From positions 62,001 through 126,000 of the forward strand of contig CAMLLO010000004.1 in NCBI GenBank assembly GCA_946480915.1: a DNA stretch of 64,000 nt. The letters are read 5' to 3'. Shown here piece by piece: positions 35,042 to 44,515 of the stretch (positions within the stretch are counted from its first letter, which is position 1; every line of letters begins with the position of its first letter). The stretch is from an uncultured Sphingobacteriaceae bacterium. Its GTDB lineage: Bacteria; Bacteroidota; Bacteroidia; Sphingobacteriales; Sphingobacteriaceae. The position numbers and the translations under genes are program-made. Under the pieces are notes generated by a model. That model had not been told where the DNA came from. It was given only the letters and a program-made list of their open reading frames with translations, and made no database searches.

Positions 35042-38000
35042 AGTCCTCAATTTTTTCGATGTGATGATCAATTTCTTCAGTTAAGGGATTTTCTTCTTCA
35101 TTGGTAACGAGCACATGCTTTTCTGAAATTTTGCCGAATATGTAGTACAATCCGGGTATAATCAGAACTCCGAAAATTGTTCCAAATAGCATACCTCCGG
35201 CAGCGGCAGAACCGATTGTTCTGTTCCCTATCGCGCCAGGACCACTAGCAAAAACCAGTGGGATCAATCCTGCAATAAATGCAAATGAGGTCATCAGGAT
35301 TGGACGGAACCTTACAGCCGAACCTTCAATTGCTGCTTTAAGGACTGAATCTCCAGACCTGTGTTTCTGAACTGCAAACTCAATGATTAACACGGCATTC
35401 TTACCCAACAAACCAATTAGCATTACCATTGCAACCTGGGCATAAATATTATTTTCTAAGCCCAACAACTTCAGCAACAGAAAGGCTCCGAAAATTCCAG
35501 CCGGAAGAGATAAAATAACCGGGAAAGGCAGTATAAAACTTTCATACTGAGCGGCCAGAATCAGGTACACGAAGCCCAGACAAATAAGAAAAATATAAAT
35601 GGCTTCATTCCCACGAGCCACCTCATCTGCTGAGATACCCGCCCAGTCGATGCCAAATCCTCTTGGCAAACTGGTTTTAGCTACCTCTGCCACCGCATTG
35701 ATCGCTGAACCACTGCTATATCCGGGTGCCGAGCTTCCGCTGATCTCGGATGCATTGTACATGTTATGTCTGGTTATTTCTGATAAGCCATACACCTTTT
35801 CAATTTTCATGAAAGCCGAAAATGGTACCATTTCATCATGATCATTCTTCACGTAAAGCTTCAAAATATCTTCCGGCAATGCCCTGTATTGGGGCAGTGC
35901 TTGAACCATTACCTTGTACTGCCGGTCGTATTTGATAAAGCTGGTCTCGTAGTTACTTCCTACAAGGGTAGAAAGTGTGCTCATGGCATTTTCAATAGTC
36001 ACACCTTTTTGCTGGGCAATGTCGTTGTCAATTCTCAGCATATACTGAGGGAAACTGGCACTGTAAAAGGTGAATACGGATGATAATTCAGGACGCTTAC
36101 TCAGTTCCCTCACAAAATCGCGGCTCACCGTTTCCATTTTTTTGAAATCACCTGTTCCTGCCTTATCCAGTAAACGCAACTCAAAACCACCGGCGGCTCC
36201 ATAACCCGGCACCGCCGGAGGTTGAAAGAATTCAATGGTGGCACCTGGTATGTCTTTGGATTTTTCTTCCAGTTCCTTAATAACTTCCTGAACAGAATGT
36301 TTCCGCTCCTCCCAGCTTTTCAGGTTAATTAAACAGGTTCCTGAATTGGCTCCGGTTCCTTCTGTAAGAATCTCATAGCCAGCCAGAGAAGACACAGATT
36401 GTACCTCTTCCATGCCTTCGGCAATTTTTTGAAGTTTTTCGGCTATTTGATTTGTTCTTTCCAGTGATGAACCCGGCGGAGTCTGGATTACTGCATAAAA
36501 CATTCCCTGATCTTCATTCGGGATAAATCCTGAAGGAAGGCTGTTATTTAGTAATCCTATCCCAGCACAGAAAGTAATTAGCATGATGAAGGTGATAGCC
36601 CTTCTGTTAACAATGATACCCAGGATCTTCTGATATCTCCCGGTAACACTATTAAACCAATTATTAAATCCATCTAATATTTTGTTTAGCCAGGTTTTCT
36701 TTTTGGGTTTTCCATGAGTATTCTTCAGCATCATGGCACACAGTGCAGGGGTAAGGGTAAGTGCAACCACTCCTGAAAGAATAATTGAAGTTGCCATGGT
36801 GATGGAAAACTGCCTGTAGAATATCCCCACCGGACCAGACATGAATGCAACTGGGATAAATACCGCTGCCATTACAAAAGTGATCGCAATGATGGCCCCG
36901 CTGATCTCATGCATCGCCTCCTCGGTAGCCTTAAGCGGAGAAAGATGCTTTCCTTCCATTTTGGCATGAACCGCTTCAATTACCACAATGGCATTATCCA
37001 CTACAATACCTATCGCCAGTACCAAAGCAAACAAGGTAATGAGATTGAGCGTAATGCCGAAGTACTGCATGAACACAAAAGTTCCGATGAGTGATACCGG
37101 CACTGCAATCGCCGGAATCAAAGTTGAGCGCCAGTCGCCAAGGAAAAGAAATACTACCAATCCTACTAGGATAAAAGCTTCTATCAAGGTGTGAATTACT
37201 TTTTCAATAGACGCGTCGAGGAATTTAGATACGTCATAGCTGATCTCATAATCCATCCCTTTAGGAAAGGAATTTGCCTTGATTTCCTTTAGTTTAGCTT
37301 TTATGTCCTTAATCACCTGGGTGGCGTTACTTCCGTAAGATTGCTTCACAACAATTGCAGCCGAAGATCTACCATTTAGAGTGGAATAAAGGTCGTACAT
37401 CGAACTTCCAAACTCCACATTTGCAACATCTTTCAGGCGAAGAATCTCTCCGTTCGAACTTGATCTTAAAATGATGTTTTCATATCCTTCTTTGGTATTA
37501 AACCTTCCGGGATATTTCAATACGTATTCAAATGCCTGTGATCTTTTACCCGAACTTTCACCTGTTTTACCTGGTGACGCTTCTAAACTTTGCTCATCCA
37601 GTGCTTTCAAAACTTCTTCTGCAGAAATCTTATAGGCCAGCATGCGATCGGGTTTCAGCCAAATCCTCATGGCATATTCCCGGTTACCAAGAATATCGGC
37701 AACCCCGACACCGTTCACCCTTTTCAGTTCTGATAGCACATTAATATCAGCGAAATTGAAAAGGAATTTCTGGTCCATCTTCGGGTCTTTACTGTACAAG
37801 TTGATGTACATAAGCATGTTAGATTCTTCACGCGTGATCTTTACCCCTTCACGTACCACCAGAGGTGGTAGTTTATTGATTACGGAAGCTACGCGATTCT
37901 GAATATTTACCGATGCGAGATTGGGGTCGGTTCCCAGCTTAAATATTACCTGTATAGTAGCCTCGCCGTCATTACCCGCATCAGAGGCCATATATTTCAT

Positions 38001-38222
38001 TCCAGGTACTCCGTTGATCGCTCTTTCCAGTGGGATGAGCACCGATTTGGTCATCAACTCGCCATTGGCACCCGGGTATTCTGCAGTGATATTTACCTTC
38101 GGTGGTGAAATGGAAGGGAATTGCGTTACCGGTAACTGAGTAATAGCCAAAACTCCCAGAAGGGTAATAATGAGCGATATTACAATAGACAGGACCGGCC
38201 TGTGTATAAATTTATTAAACAT
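35034..38222 (-). CDS. RND multidrug efflux pump, inner membrane permease (AcrB/HAE1 type)
   Basis: A 1062-residue trimeric proton-antiporter. Twelve membrane segments surround two large periplasmic loops. It opens with the HAE1-type MFNKFIHRPVLSIVISLIITLLGVLAI. The TM4 proton-relay block VLAIGIVVDNAIVVIEAV is near residue 400 and its C-terminal counterpart LIGLLGKNAVLIIEFA near 940. GSAVRFRPILMTSFAFIAGLIPL is also present. Hydrophobic-amphiphile rather than metal specificity is inferred from these motifs. It lies 27 nt from the adaptor and overlaps the TolC gene by 8 bp. Confidence 0.96.
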   Translation of the reverse strand: MFNKFIHRPVLSIVISLIITLLGVLAITQLPVTQFPSISPPKVNITAEYPGANGELMTKSVLIPLERAINGVPGMKYMASDAGNDGEATIQVIFKLGTDPNLASVNIQNRVASVINKLPPLVVREGVKITREESNMLMYINLYSKDPKMDQKFLFNFADINVLSELKRVNGVGVADILGNREYAMRIWLKPDRMLAYKISAEEVLKALDEQSLEASPGKTGESSGKRSQAFEYVLKYPGRFNTKEGYENIILRSSSNGEILRLKDVANVEFGSSMYDLYSTLNGRSSAAIVVKQSYGSNATQVIKDIKAKLKEIKANSFPKGMDYEISYDVSKFLDASIEKVIHTLIEAFILVGLVVFLFLGDWRSTLIPAIAVPVSLIGTFVFMQYFGITLNLITLFALVLAIGIVVDNAIVVIEAVHAKMEGKHLSPLKATEEAMHEISGAIIAITFVMAAVFIPVAFMSGPVGIFYRQFSITMATSIILSGVVALTLTPALCAMMLKNTHGKPKKKTWLNKILDGFNNWFNSVTGRYQKILGIIVNRRAITFIMLITFCAGIGLLNNSLPSGFIPNEDQGMFYAVIQTPPGSSLERTNQIAEKLQKIAEGMEEVQSVSSLAGYEILTEGTGANSGTCLINLKSWEERKHSVQEVIKELEEKSKDIPGATIEFFQPPAVPGYGAAGGFELRLLDKAGTGDFKKMETVSRDFVRELSKRPELSSVFTFYSASFPQYMLRIDNDIAQQKGVTIENAMSTLSTLVGSNYETSFIKYDRQYKVMVQALPQYRALPEDILKLYVKNDHDEMVPFSAFMKIEKVYGLSEITRHNMYNASEISGSSAPGYSSGSAINAVAEVAKTSLPRGFGIDWAGISADEVARGNEAIYIFLICLGFVYLILAAQYESFILPFPVILSLPAGIFGAFLLLKLLGLENNIYAQVAMVMLIGLLGKNAVLIIEFAVQKHRSGDSVLKAAIEGSAVRFRPILMTSFAFIAGLIPLVFASGPGAIGNRTIGSAAAGGMLFGTIFGVLIIPGLYYIFGKISEKHVLVTNEEENPLTEEIDHHIEKIEDYA

Positions 38223-38249
38223 CGAATTCTTCTTTTAGAAATTGAACTA

Positions 38250-39332
38250 CTATTCTGTTTTTAATTGCAGATGGGAAATAACTTCCCTTGGAGCCATGAA
38301 TGTGTATTCGATCTTATCATCATCTTTTACATTCTGGACACCTTCAAGCAGGATCTTATCATTTTCGGAAAGTCCATTTCCTACCACGTACAAGTCAGGC
38401 ATTTCATTGCTGATGCTGATGTTCCTTGACCGTATTACATTGTTCTTATCAACTACAAATACGTATACCTTATCCTGAATTTCGTAAGTCGCTTTTTGTG
38501 GGATAACCAGTGCATTTTTAAGCGGAACGCACATTTGAACCTTGCCTGTTTCGCCATGCTTTAAAAGCCGCTCCGGATTTGGGAACCTTGCTCTGAAAGC
38601 AATATTTCCAGTCTCGTTGTCAAACTCGCTTTCAATCGTTTCAACATCTCCCTTATATTGCAGAGATTGGTTGTTTGCTAAAAGCAGGCCTACCTTGGTA
38701 TTTCCCCGACCTTTTACATTGGTTTCGTAGTCCAGATATTCAGGTTCAGATACATTAAAATAGGCGAACATCTGGCTATTGTCAGAAAGACTGGTCAATA
38801 ATTCACCTTCATCAATAAGGCTTCCCAATTTCAAGGGAATACGGTCGATAGTTCCGTCAAATGGCGCCCTGATTTCGGTGAACGATAAATGAAGTTTCGC
38901 CAGCGCTCGTTCAGCTTTTGCCTGTTCAAGTTTTGCCTGAGCGAGGGCCAGCTCATTTTTCGAAACCACGTTTTTGTCGGCCAGGGTTTTAGTATTCTGT
39001 AATTCGATCTCTGCTGCTTTGGTTTCAGCCTGAGCTTTTAAAAATTCAGCTTCGTACAGTTTCGGCATGATCCTGAATAAGAGCTGACCCGCTTTCACAA
39101 ACTGACCTTCGTCGACGTAAATATTTTGCAAGTACCCCTTTTCCTGAGCCCTGATCTCGATATTCCTGATAGATCGTATTTGCGAAACATATTCCTTGGT
39201 AAACGATGTATCGATTTTTAAGGGGGTGGTAACGGCATATTTACCTGCTTTTTCTTTTTCTTCTTTTTTAGATGTACAACTTGTATAGCATAATATTGCA
39301 CACAAGCTCGTGAGCATGATAATTCTCTTCAT
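38250..39332 (-). CDS. RND efflux periplasmic adaptor (AcrA-like lipoprotein)
   Basis: A 360-residue membrane-fusion protein. The lipobox is CYTSC (Cys19). A biotinyl/lipoyl-like half motif (AQEKGYLQNIYVDEGQFVKAGQLLFRI) precedes a coiled-coil hairpin at about 95-150. The second lipoyl half follows (LHLSFTEIRAPFDGTIDRIPLKLGSLIDEGELLTSLSD), then the beta-barrel and membrane-proximal domains. It bridges the pump and TolC channel. No regulator is encoded nearby. Confidence 0.95.
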   Translation of the reverse strand: MKRIIMLTSLCAILCYTSCTSKKEEKEKAGKYAVTTPLKIDTSFTKEYVSQIRSIRNIEIRAQEKGYLQNIYVDEGQFVKAGQLLFRIMPKLYEAEFLKAQAETKAAEIELQNTKTLADKNVVSKNELALAQAKLEQAKAERALAKLHLSFTEIRAPFDGTIDRIPLKLGSLIDEGELLTSLSDNSQMFAYFNVSEPEYLDYETNVKGRGNTKVGLLLANNQSLQYKGDVETIESEFDNETGNIAFRARFPNPERLLKHGETGKVQMCVPLKNALVIPQKATYEIQDKVYVFVVDKNNVIRSRNISISNEMPDLYVVGNGLSENDKILLEGVQNVKDDDKIEYTFMAPREVISHLQLKTE

Positions 39333-39501
39333 GTATTATTGATTATTAAATTAATGGATTTTAAAATCAGTGATTCCCTGATTGAGGGAATGGTATCGGC
39401 TGCTGGATGCGAATCAAGCGTTATTATCCAGAAAGGAAATAAGATTACATCTCCACTGGGTAGGCATAATCATACTTTCAATAGCCGAAGCATGTTATTG
39501 A

Positions 39502-39897
39502 TCAGATTCTTAAAGCTCTTTGCAGGATGTATTTATCGGAGAAAATATAAGATAAATGATGGCAGAACGGAAGGCGGCTTTTAAAGTAATTATAGAAATA
39601 AAATAAAAGATAAATGCTGGCAAGTGTTATAACATTGGCAAGCGAAACATATTTCCTGGCAGATACAAGGTCCTCGTCCTCATCTTCGACATTTATAAGG
39701 TAAACTTTTTCCTCGTTTAAAATGGTGGTCTTCGTTAGGGCGAAGTCCTGAAAATTTTCAAGATTTATCTTTTGGGCTTTCGGAATATTCTGAGATAGAT
39801 CACCGGTTCTGTTGTGATGAGCTACTGCATTTCCATAATCAGAGCCGTTTAGCAGAAGGAAACTTAGCGACAGGAAAAATAGAACAGCAGCTCTCAT
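39502..39897 (-). CDS. Small putative exported membrane protein of unknown function
   Basis: 131 residues. An N-terminal signal-like segment (AAVLFFLSLSFLLLNG) is followed by a polar region. The acidic patch NVEDEDEDLVSARKY (about 70-84) precedes a hydrophobic helix (about 85-105) and the basic tail SDKYILQRALRI. I recall similar short proteins with an acidic patch, one membrane helix and a C-terminal 'KYIxQRxLRI' in Pedobacter-like genomes, but cannot confirm this here. An exact -7 box lies 11 nt upstream, supporting expression. It sits 170 bp upstream of the RND adaptor on the same strand and may be co-expressed with the pump. Confidence 0.6.
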   Translation of the reverse strand: MRAAVLFFLSLSFLLLNGSDYGNAVAHHNRTGDLSQNIPKAQKINLENFQDFALTKTTILNEEKVYLINVEDEDEDLVSARKYVSLANVITLASIYLLFYFYNYFKSRLPFCHHLSYIFSDKYILQRALRI

Positions 39898-39907
39898 ATT
39901 CGGACCT

Positions 39908-39915
39908 CAAAAATA
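39908..39915 (-). promoter_or_regulatory. -7 box (TATTTTTG) upstream of the 131-aa membrane protein
   Basis: An exact TAnnTTTG match on the minus strand, 10 nt before the ATG at 39897. No clear -33 element was seen. Confidence 0.5.
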
Positions 39916-40114
39916 GTATCAGGATTGCGAGTTAAAGTAGCCTTAACATTTTTTAACAGTCACATTTTTGTCAAAAATTTTGATCAGTTTAATCTGTATA
40001 CCTTCCAAGTAGTTCGTCGGACTCCCTTTCAGCAATTTGTTATTGTTCATCGCCTTAAACCGAATGTAGAAGCAATGCGCCAAAGAAGCTCTTTAAACAA
40101 CACTTTTCTTCTTA

Positions 40115-40145
40115 TTTGTAATTAGTCTAAATAAATATATCTTTG
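40115..40145 (+). promoter_or_regulatory. Promoter of the TonB receptor operon, TTTG-N19-TATCTTTG
   Basis: TTTG at 40115-40118 and an exact -7 box at 40138-40145, 23 nt before the receptor ATG. Spacing is ideal for the Bacteroidota primary sigma factor. Confidence 0.75.
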
Positions 40146-40168
40146 CTGCCACTTAATAAATTACAAGA

Positions 40169-42511
40169 ATGAGATATAAAAATTTACTATTAATTAGTGC
40201 TATACTACTCTTAAGGTCCCTGTCGTCGATGGCACAAACCAATGGCATAATACGTGGGCAAGTGTTGGATTCTTCAAAAAAGAAAATCGCCTTTGCAGAT
40301 ATTTCTCTAAAGAAACTTAATATCAAAGCCACGTCAGACAGAAACGGAATGTTTCAGTTAAACGGGATCGAATCCGGAATTCAAATTATCAGTGTTTCGA
40401 TATACGGGTTTGAAACGAAAGAGGTACAAATTGTTGTACCTGAAAATGATACGGTTGTCGTCGACCTGGTATTGCAAGAGAAGGGCTCTGAGTTAAGTGA
40501 AGTCATCGTGTCTGCTAGCAGAAGAGCTGAATCATTGGCACAAACTCCATCCTCTGTAACCGTTTTAACAGCTAAAGACATTAATACGCAATCTTCTATT
40601 AGTCCAAATTTAGCTAATATACTGGCTTATAGTGTACCGGGGCTAGGTGCTGCAACCAATCAAACCGGAAATTCCGGACAAACTTTACGTGGCAGAAATG
40701 TTTTGGTTTTGATTGATGGCATTCCTCAATCAACTCCCTTGAGAGCAGGAGGAAGAGACATCAGAAGTATTGATCCTTCGGTGATTGAGCGTGTTGAGAT
40801 AATTAAAGGCGCAACAGCCATTTATGGAAACGGAGCAGAAGGCGGACTGATCAATTACATAACCAAAAAGCCGACGGGAGGAAGTATTTTGGGAGGATAT
40901 TCTCAAATTGGATTTGCCGGTAATACAAAGGGCGACAGCACAATGGGGTATCGGGTATCTCAACAACTATTCGGCCATATAAAAAAATTGGATTATGTTG
41001 TAAGCGGAATGTTTGAACGATCAGGGGTTTACCGCGATGCCAATGCTGTTGTTATCTCTCCTGAATATGGTCTTGGAGAAACTAAGTCATACAACGGATT
41101 TACAAAAATAGGGTATAATTTTTCACCTACCGAGAGACTCGAATTAATGTATAATTACTTTAGTTCACGGCAGCGATCTGATTATGTATTAAAAAGTGGA
41201 ATTTATGGACAAACACCGGCGATAGGAGTTTTGGGAGACAGAAAAGGTACTGATGAAGGAACCCGCTATAATCACAACGCAAATCTTCAATACACAAACC
41301 AACAAATTTTCGAGAATACCGATTTAACGGCTAGTGTCTATTTTCAGGACTTTTATACTATTTATTCAAATAGCACATCCTTTTATGAAGGGGGGCAGTC
41401 TGCTATTTTCTCTACCAAGAAAGGCGCACGGGTAAGCTTGCATACTCCGGTAAAATGGGGACCAGCAACAACCCAATTAAATTACGGTATGGAAGTATTG
41501 AACGATCTGACTTCACAAAGTCTGGTGGATGGTAGGGCCTGGGTGCCCGAAATGAATATGGTAAATGTTGCACCCTATCTCCAAACTTCCACGAATATTT
41601 TTAAAGATTTAACCTTAAAGGGAGGCATGCGAGCCGAGAATATCAACATTGATGTAGATAACTTTAATACGCTGGCAAAAGGACCGAACAACGCCGGAAG
41701 CATAGCAGTAAAGGGGGGCACATTAAACTACGATGCTTTAGTATTTAATGCCGGAGTAAGATATTCGGCGTTTAAGTTTTTTAATCCTTTTATAAGCTAT
41801 GCTCAGTCTTTTTCGGTATTCGAATTAGGCCGGGTTCTGCGTGCAGCACAAAGTAATACTCTGGAGCAACTTCAAACCAAACCGATCAAAGTAAATAATT
41901 ATGAAGCAGGCTTTAGCAGCGATTTGGGTAAACTAAATCTAAGAGCCGCGTACTACTATAGTACCTCTAAGCTTGGGGCGAATTTATTAGAGGTTAACGG
42001 CGTATATATTTCACAAAGAATTCCGGAGCGGGTTTGGGGTTATGAAATACAAATGGATCTTCCTCTCGCAAAAAGTTTGTCAATCGGAGGCAATTACGCA
42101 TTTGTAGAAGGCAAAGGAGATGTAGATGATGATGGAGATTATTACGGAGAACAAGACGTTTATCTAAATACAACACGAATTCCTCCTTCAAAAGCAACCG
42201 CCTATCTTAAATGTTCCGGAATTAATAAACTTGTTCTAGATCTTAACTGGATGCGAATTGGAAGTCGGGACCGGTTTGAAGTAAATGAAAAAGGTAAGTA
42301 TTTAATCGGCGAAGGACCAGTGAATGCATATTATTTGTTTAACATGGCGGGTGCATATCAATTTTCTAAGGCCTTACGCATTAATTTAGGCATAGAGAAT
42401 TTACTCAACACATCTTATTACCCGTCAATTTCACAATTTTATGGCAGTAATAGCAATTATGCAGCTGGTAATGGTCGAAGATTCAATCTAAGTGTTGGTT
42501 ATTCTTTTTAA
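40169..42511 (+). CDS. TonB-dependent receptor, siderophore/iron type
   Basis: A 780-residue outer-membrane receptor. The signal peptide ends near SSMAQ (residue 22). A carboxypeptidase-regulatory-like domain lies at about 25-105. The plug is at about 115-230 (LAQTPSSVTVLTAKDI, LRGRNVLVLIDGIPQSTP, IERVEIIKGATAIYGNGAEGGLINYITKK). The barrel ends in NLSVGYSF with terminal Phe. Its pairing 3 nt upstream of a PepSY-associated membrane protein suggests ferric-siderophore uptake. No Fur box was identified. Confidence 0.93.
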   Translation: MRYKNLLLISAILLLRSLSSMAQTNGIIRGQVLDSSKKKIAFADISLKKLNIKATSDRNGMFQLNGIESGIQIISVSIYGFETKEVQIVVPENDTVVVDLVLQEKGSELSEVIVSASRRAESLAQTPSSVTVLTAKDINTQSSISPNLANILAYSVPGLGAATNQTGNSGQTLRGRNVLVLIDGIPQSTPLRAGGRDIRSIDPSVIERVEIIKGATAIYGNGAEGGLINYITKKPTGGSILGGYSQIGFAGNTKGDSTMGYRVSQQLFGHIKKLDYVVSGMFERSGVYRDANAVVISPEYGLGETKSYNGFTKIGYNFSPTERLELMYNYFSSRQRSDYVLKSGIYGQTPAIGVLGDRKGTDEGTRYNHNANLQYTNQQIFENTDLTASVYFQDFYTIYSNSTSFYEGGQSAIFSTKKGARVSLHTPVKWGPATTQLNYGMEVLNDLTSQSLVDGRAWVPEMNMVNVAPYLQTSTNIFKDLTLKGGMRAENINIDVDNFNTLAKGPNNAGSIAVKGGTLNYDALVFNAGVRYSAFKFFNPFISYAQSFSVFELGRVLRAAQSNTLEQLQTKPIKVNNYEAGFSSDLGKLNLRAAYYYSTSKLGANLLEVNGVYISQRIPERVWGYEIQMDLPLAKSLSIGGNYAFVEGKGDVDDDGDYYGEQDVYLNTTRIPPSKATAYLKCSGINKLVLDLNWMRIGSRDRFEVNEKGKYLIGEGPVNAYYLFNMAGAYQFSKALRINLGIENLLNTSYYPSISQFYGSNSNYAAGNGRRFNLSVGYSF

Positions 42512-42514
42512 TTG

Positions 42515-43633
42515 ATGCCGAAAAGATTTAAAGATATTATTAGGCAAATACATTTGTGGCTGGGCTTAGGCGCCGGCCTCATTGTATTTGTAATAAGTAT
42601 AACGGGCTGTCTGTACGTGTTTGAAAAAGAAATCAGGGACTTTACTCAAAAAGATTATCTGTATGTGCCGGTAAAAAGCCAAGGGTTTATCGGCTTAAAT
42701 GCAATTATTCAAAGTTTTAATAAAATAAGCGGAGATGACAAGATCACGCTTATTCGAATACAGAACAGTCAAGCCAATGCAACTGTTGTCCTTACTACTG
42801 CTCGCGACAAGGTATATTACTTTAATCCTTACAGTGCTGAACTGGTAAAGAAAACTTCCCAGGACTGGCTCAATATAGTTCAGGAGATTCACACATCCTT
42901 ATTATTGGGAGAATCCGGAAAATTTATAATTCGATGGTCCGTTGTCATCTTTGTTATCATGCTGATTACGGGCATTATTTTATGGTTTCCGGGGCAACTA
43001 AGGTTATTGAAGCAGGGACTGAAAATTAAATGGTCTGGTTCATTTAAGCGGCTTAATTATGATCTCCACAACGTGCTGGGGTTTTATTCATCGGGTATTT
43101 TATTAATTATCGCTCTCACTGGTTTGTATTTTGGATTTAAGGAAGTTAAGACTGCAGTCAGCTTTTTAACGGGAACAACGTTATCTGAAGGAAAACAGCC
43201 AACTATTAATTTTCAAAAGGAAGTTTCTGAAATAAATTACAGCGATCTTTATAAATCTACTGCACTTAGCAATCCCGGAGCAGAGTCGAGCAGCCTTTCG
43301 ATACGTAAAACTGGAGAAGTCAGAATTAGAATGATTCATCCCTACAAGGTATATCGAAAACAGAACACCTATTATTTTGATTCGGCAAACGGCAGGCTTT
43401 TACGGTATAAACTTTATAGAGATTTTAATTCTGCAGACGTTGTTGAAGCAGCAAATTATGACTTGCATACGGGGCAAATGTTTGGGCTGCTCGGTAAAGT
43501 TGTAGCTTGTATTGTAAGTCTAATTTCAGCTAGCCTTCCTGTCACAGGTTTTATTATGTGGATGAAAAAGAAAGGGAATGACCGGTCTCTTCCTAAAGCA
43601 AAATCAGGTCTTTTATGCCCTGACATTCGTTAA
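42515..43633 (+). CDS. PepSY-associated TM helix protein (PiuB-like, iron-linked reductase family)
   Basis: About 372 residues. Four membrane helices lie near residues 13-40, 143-165, 187-210 and 330-352. The first includes the family pattern RQIHLWLGLGAGLIVFVISITGCLYVFEKEIRD, and later HNVLGFYSSGILLIIALTGLYF. These proteins accompany siderophore receptors and may help reductive iron release at the inner membrane. ATG 42515 is preferred to the preceding TTG. It sits 3 nt after the receptor stop, so the two form an operon. Confidence 0.9.
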   Translation: MPKRFKDIIRQIHLWLGLGAGLIVFVISITGCLYVFEKEIRDFTQKDYLYVPVKSQGFIGLNAIIQSFNKISGDDKITLIRIQNSQANATVVLTTARDKVYYFNPYSAELVKKTSQDWLNIVQEIHTSLLLGESGKFIIRWSVVIFVIMLITGIILWFPGQLRLLKQGLKIKWSGSFKRLNYDLHNVLGFYSSGILLIIALTGLYFGFKEVKTAVSFLTGTTLSEGKQPTINFQKEVSEINYSDLYKSTALSNPGAESSSLSIRKTGEVRIRMIHPYKVYRKQNTYYFDSANGRLLRYKLYRDFNSADVVEAANYDLHTGQMFGLLGKVVACIVSLISASLPVTGFIMWMKKKGNDRSLPKAKSGLLCPDIR

Positions 43634-43648
43634 TAAGATGTAAAATCG

Positions 43649-43656
43649 TATTTTTG
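43649..43656 (+). promoter_or_regulatory. -7 box (TATTTTTG) of the SGNH esterase gene
   Basis: An exact TAnnTTTG match 41 nt before ATG 43698. The -33 element is unclear. Confidence 0.45.
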
Positions 43657-43697
43657 AGACAAAACCGTTTTTTAACCAATTTCTTAGATAAACAATT

Positions 43698-44435
43698 ATG
43701 TTTAAGCATCTCATAGCACTAAGTCTTGTATCCATATTGTCAGCGGTAACTATAACGGATGAACCTTTAAAGGTATACTTAATAGGAGATTCGACAATGG
43801 CGATTAAGCGGCCCGAAACTTATCCGGAAACAGGATGGGGAATGCCATTTGTTCATTTTTTTGATTCGACGGTTGTAGTTGATAACCGAGCTCAAAACGG
43901 GCGGAGTTCCAGAACATTTATAGAAGAAGGACGGTGGGAACCTGTGGTAAGCGCACTAAAGCCAGGCGATTTTGTGTTCATCCAGTTTGGGCATAACGAT
44001 GAAATTCCAACTAAAAAAAGTGCTACAACTAAAGAGCAGTTTAAAAACTATTTGATAAAATACGTCTCAGATACAAAGTCAAAAAAAGCCCAGCCCGTTT
44101 TGCTTACCTCAATGGCCCGGCGAAAGTTTGATGAAAATGGAAAAATTGTAGGCACTCATGATGAGTATGCCCAGATTGTGAGAGAAGTGGCTAAAGAGAC
44201 GAAAACTCCCTTTATTGATATGGATGTAAAAAGCCAGAAATTATTACAGGATCTTGGTCCGGATAAATCTGCGCTGTTGTTTAACCATCTCCTGCCAGGA
44301 GAACATCCCAATTATCCGAAAGGAAAAATTGACGATACACATTTTAATGAGCTTGGTGCCAGGTTAATGGCTCAAATAGTTTTGTCAGAAATAAAGCGCT
44401 TAGATCTTGATCTAAAGACAAGAATAAGAAAATAA
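43698..44435 (+). CDS. Rhamnogalacturonan acetylesterase-like SGNH hydrolase (CE12)
   Basis: A 245-residue secreted esterase with a short signal-like N-terminus. The SGNH blocks are in order: GDST (Ser32), NGRSSRTF (Gly/Asn block), FGHND and DDTHFNELGA (His215). TYPETGWG and RSSRTFIEEGRW are typical of the rhamnogalacturonan acetylesterase branch that deacetylates pectin. No other pectin gene is nearby, so the natural substrate is uncertain. A long terminator follows. Confidence 0.9.
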   Translation: MFKHLIALSLVSILSAVTITDEPLKVYLIGDSTMAIKRPETYPETGWGMPFVHFFDSTVVVDNRAQNGRSSRTFIEEGRWEPVVSALKPGDFVFIQFGHNDEIPTKKSATTKEQFKNYLIKYVSDTKSKKAQPVLLTSMARRKFDENGKIVGTHDEYAQIVREVAKETKTPFIDMDVKSQKLLQDLGPDKSALLFNHLLPGEHPNYPKGKIDDTHFNELGARLMAQIVLSEIKRLDLDLKTRIRK

Positions 44436-44454
44436 GGACAATGCGTCACTATTT

Positions 44455-44499
44455 AAAACGAAAAAATCCTCTCTGATTCTGAGAGGATTTTTTCGTTTT
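44455..44499. terminator. Long bidirectional terminator hairpin
   Basis: A perfect 19-bp stem (AAAACGAAAAAATCCTCTC and its complement) with a 7-nt loop, between the convergent esterase and aldose epimerase genes. Confidence 0.9.
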
Positions 44500-44515
44500 A
44501 GAGATTCTGATCGAT

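Noticed and set aside
39339..39584. 81-codon + strand frame between the RND adaptor and the 131-aa protein gene
   Set aside because: It overlaps the antisense 131-aa gene over its last 80 bp, shows no signal peptide or motif, and has no promoter-like box.
39925..40125. 66-codon + strand frame upstream of the TonB receptor
   Set aside because: It runs into the receptor promoter, has no motif, and its start is unsupported.
42997..43050. Possible heme-binding or sensor domain in the PepSY-associated protein
   Set aside because: The region is hydrophilic loop between helices and shows no heme motif; the four-helix PepSY layout explains it.
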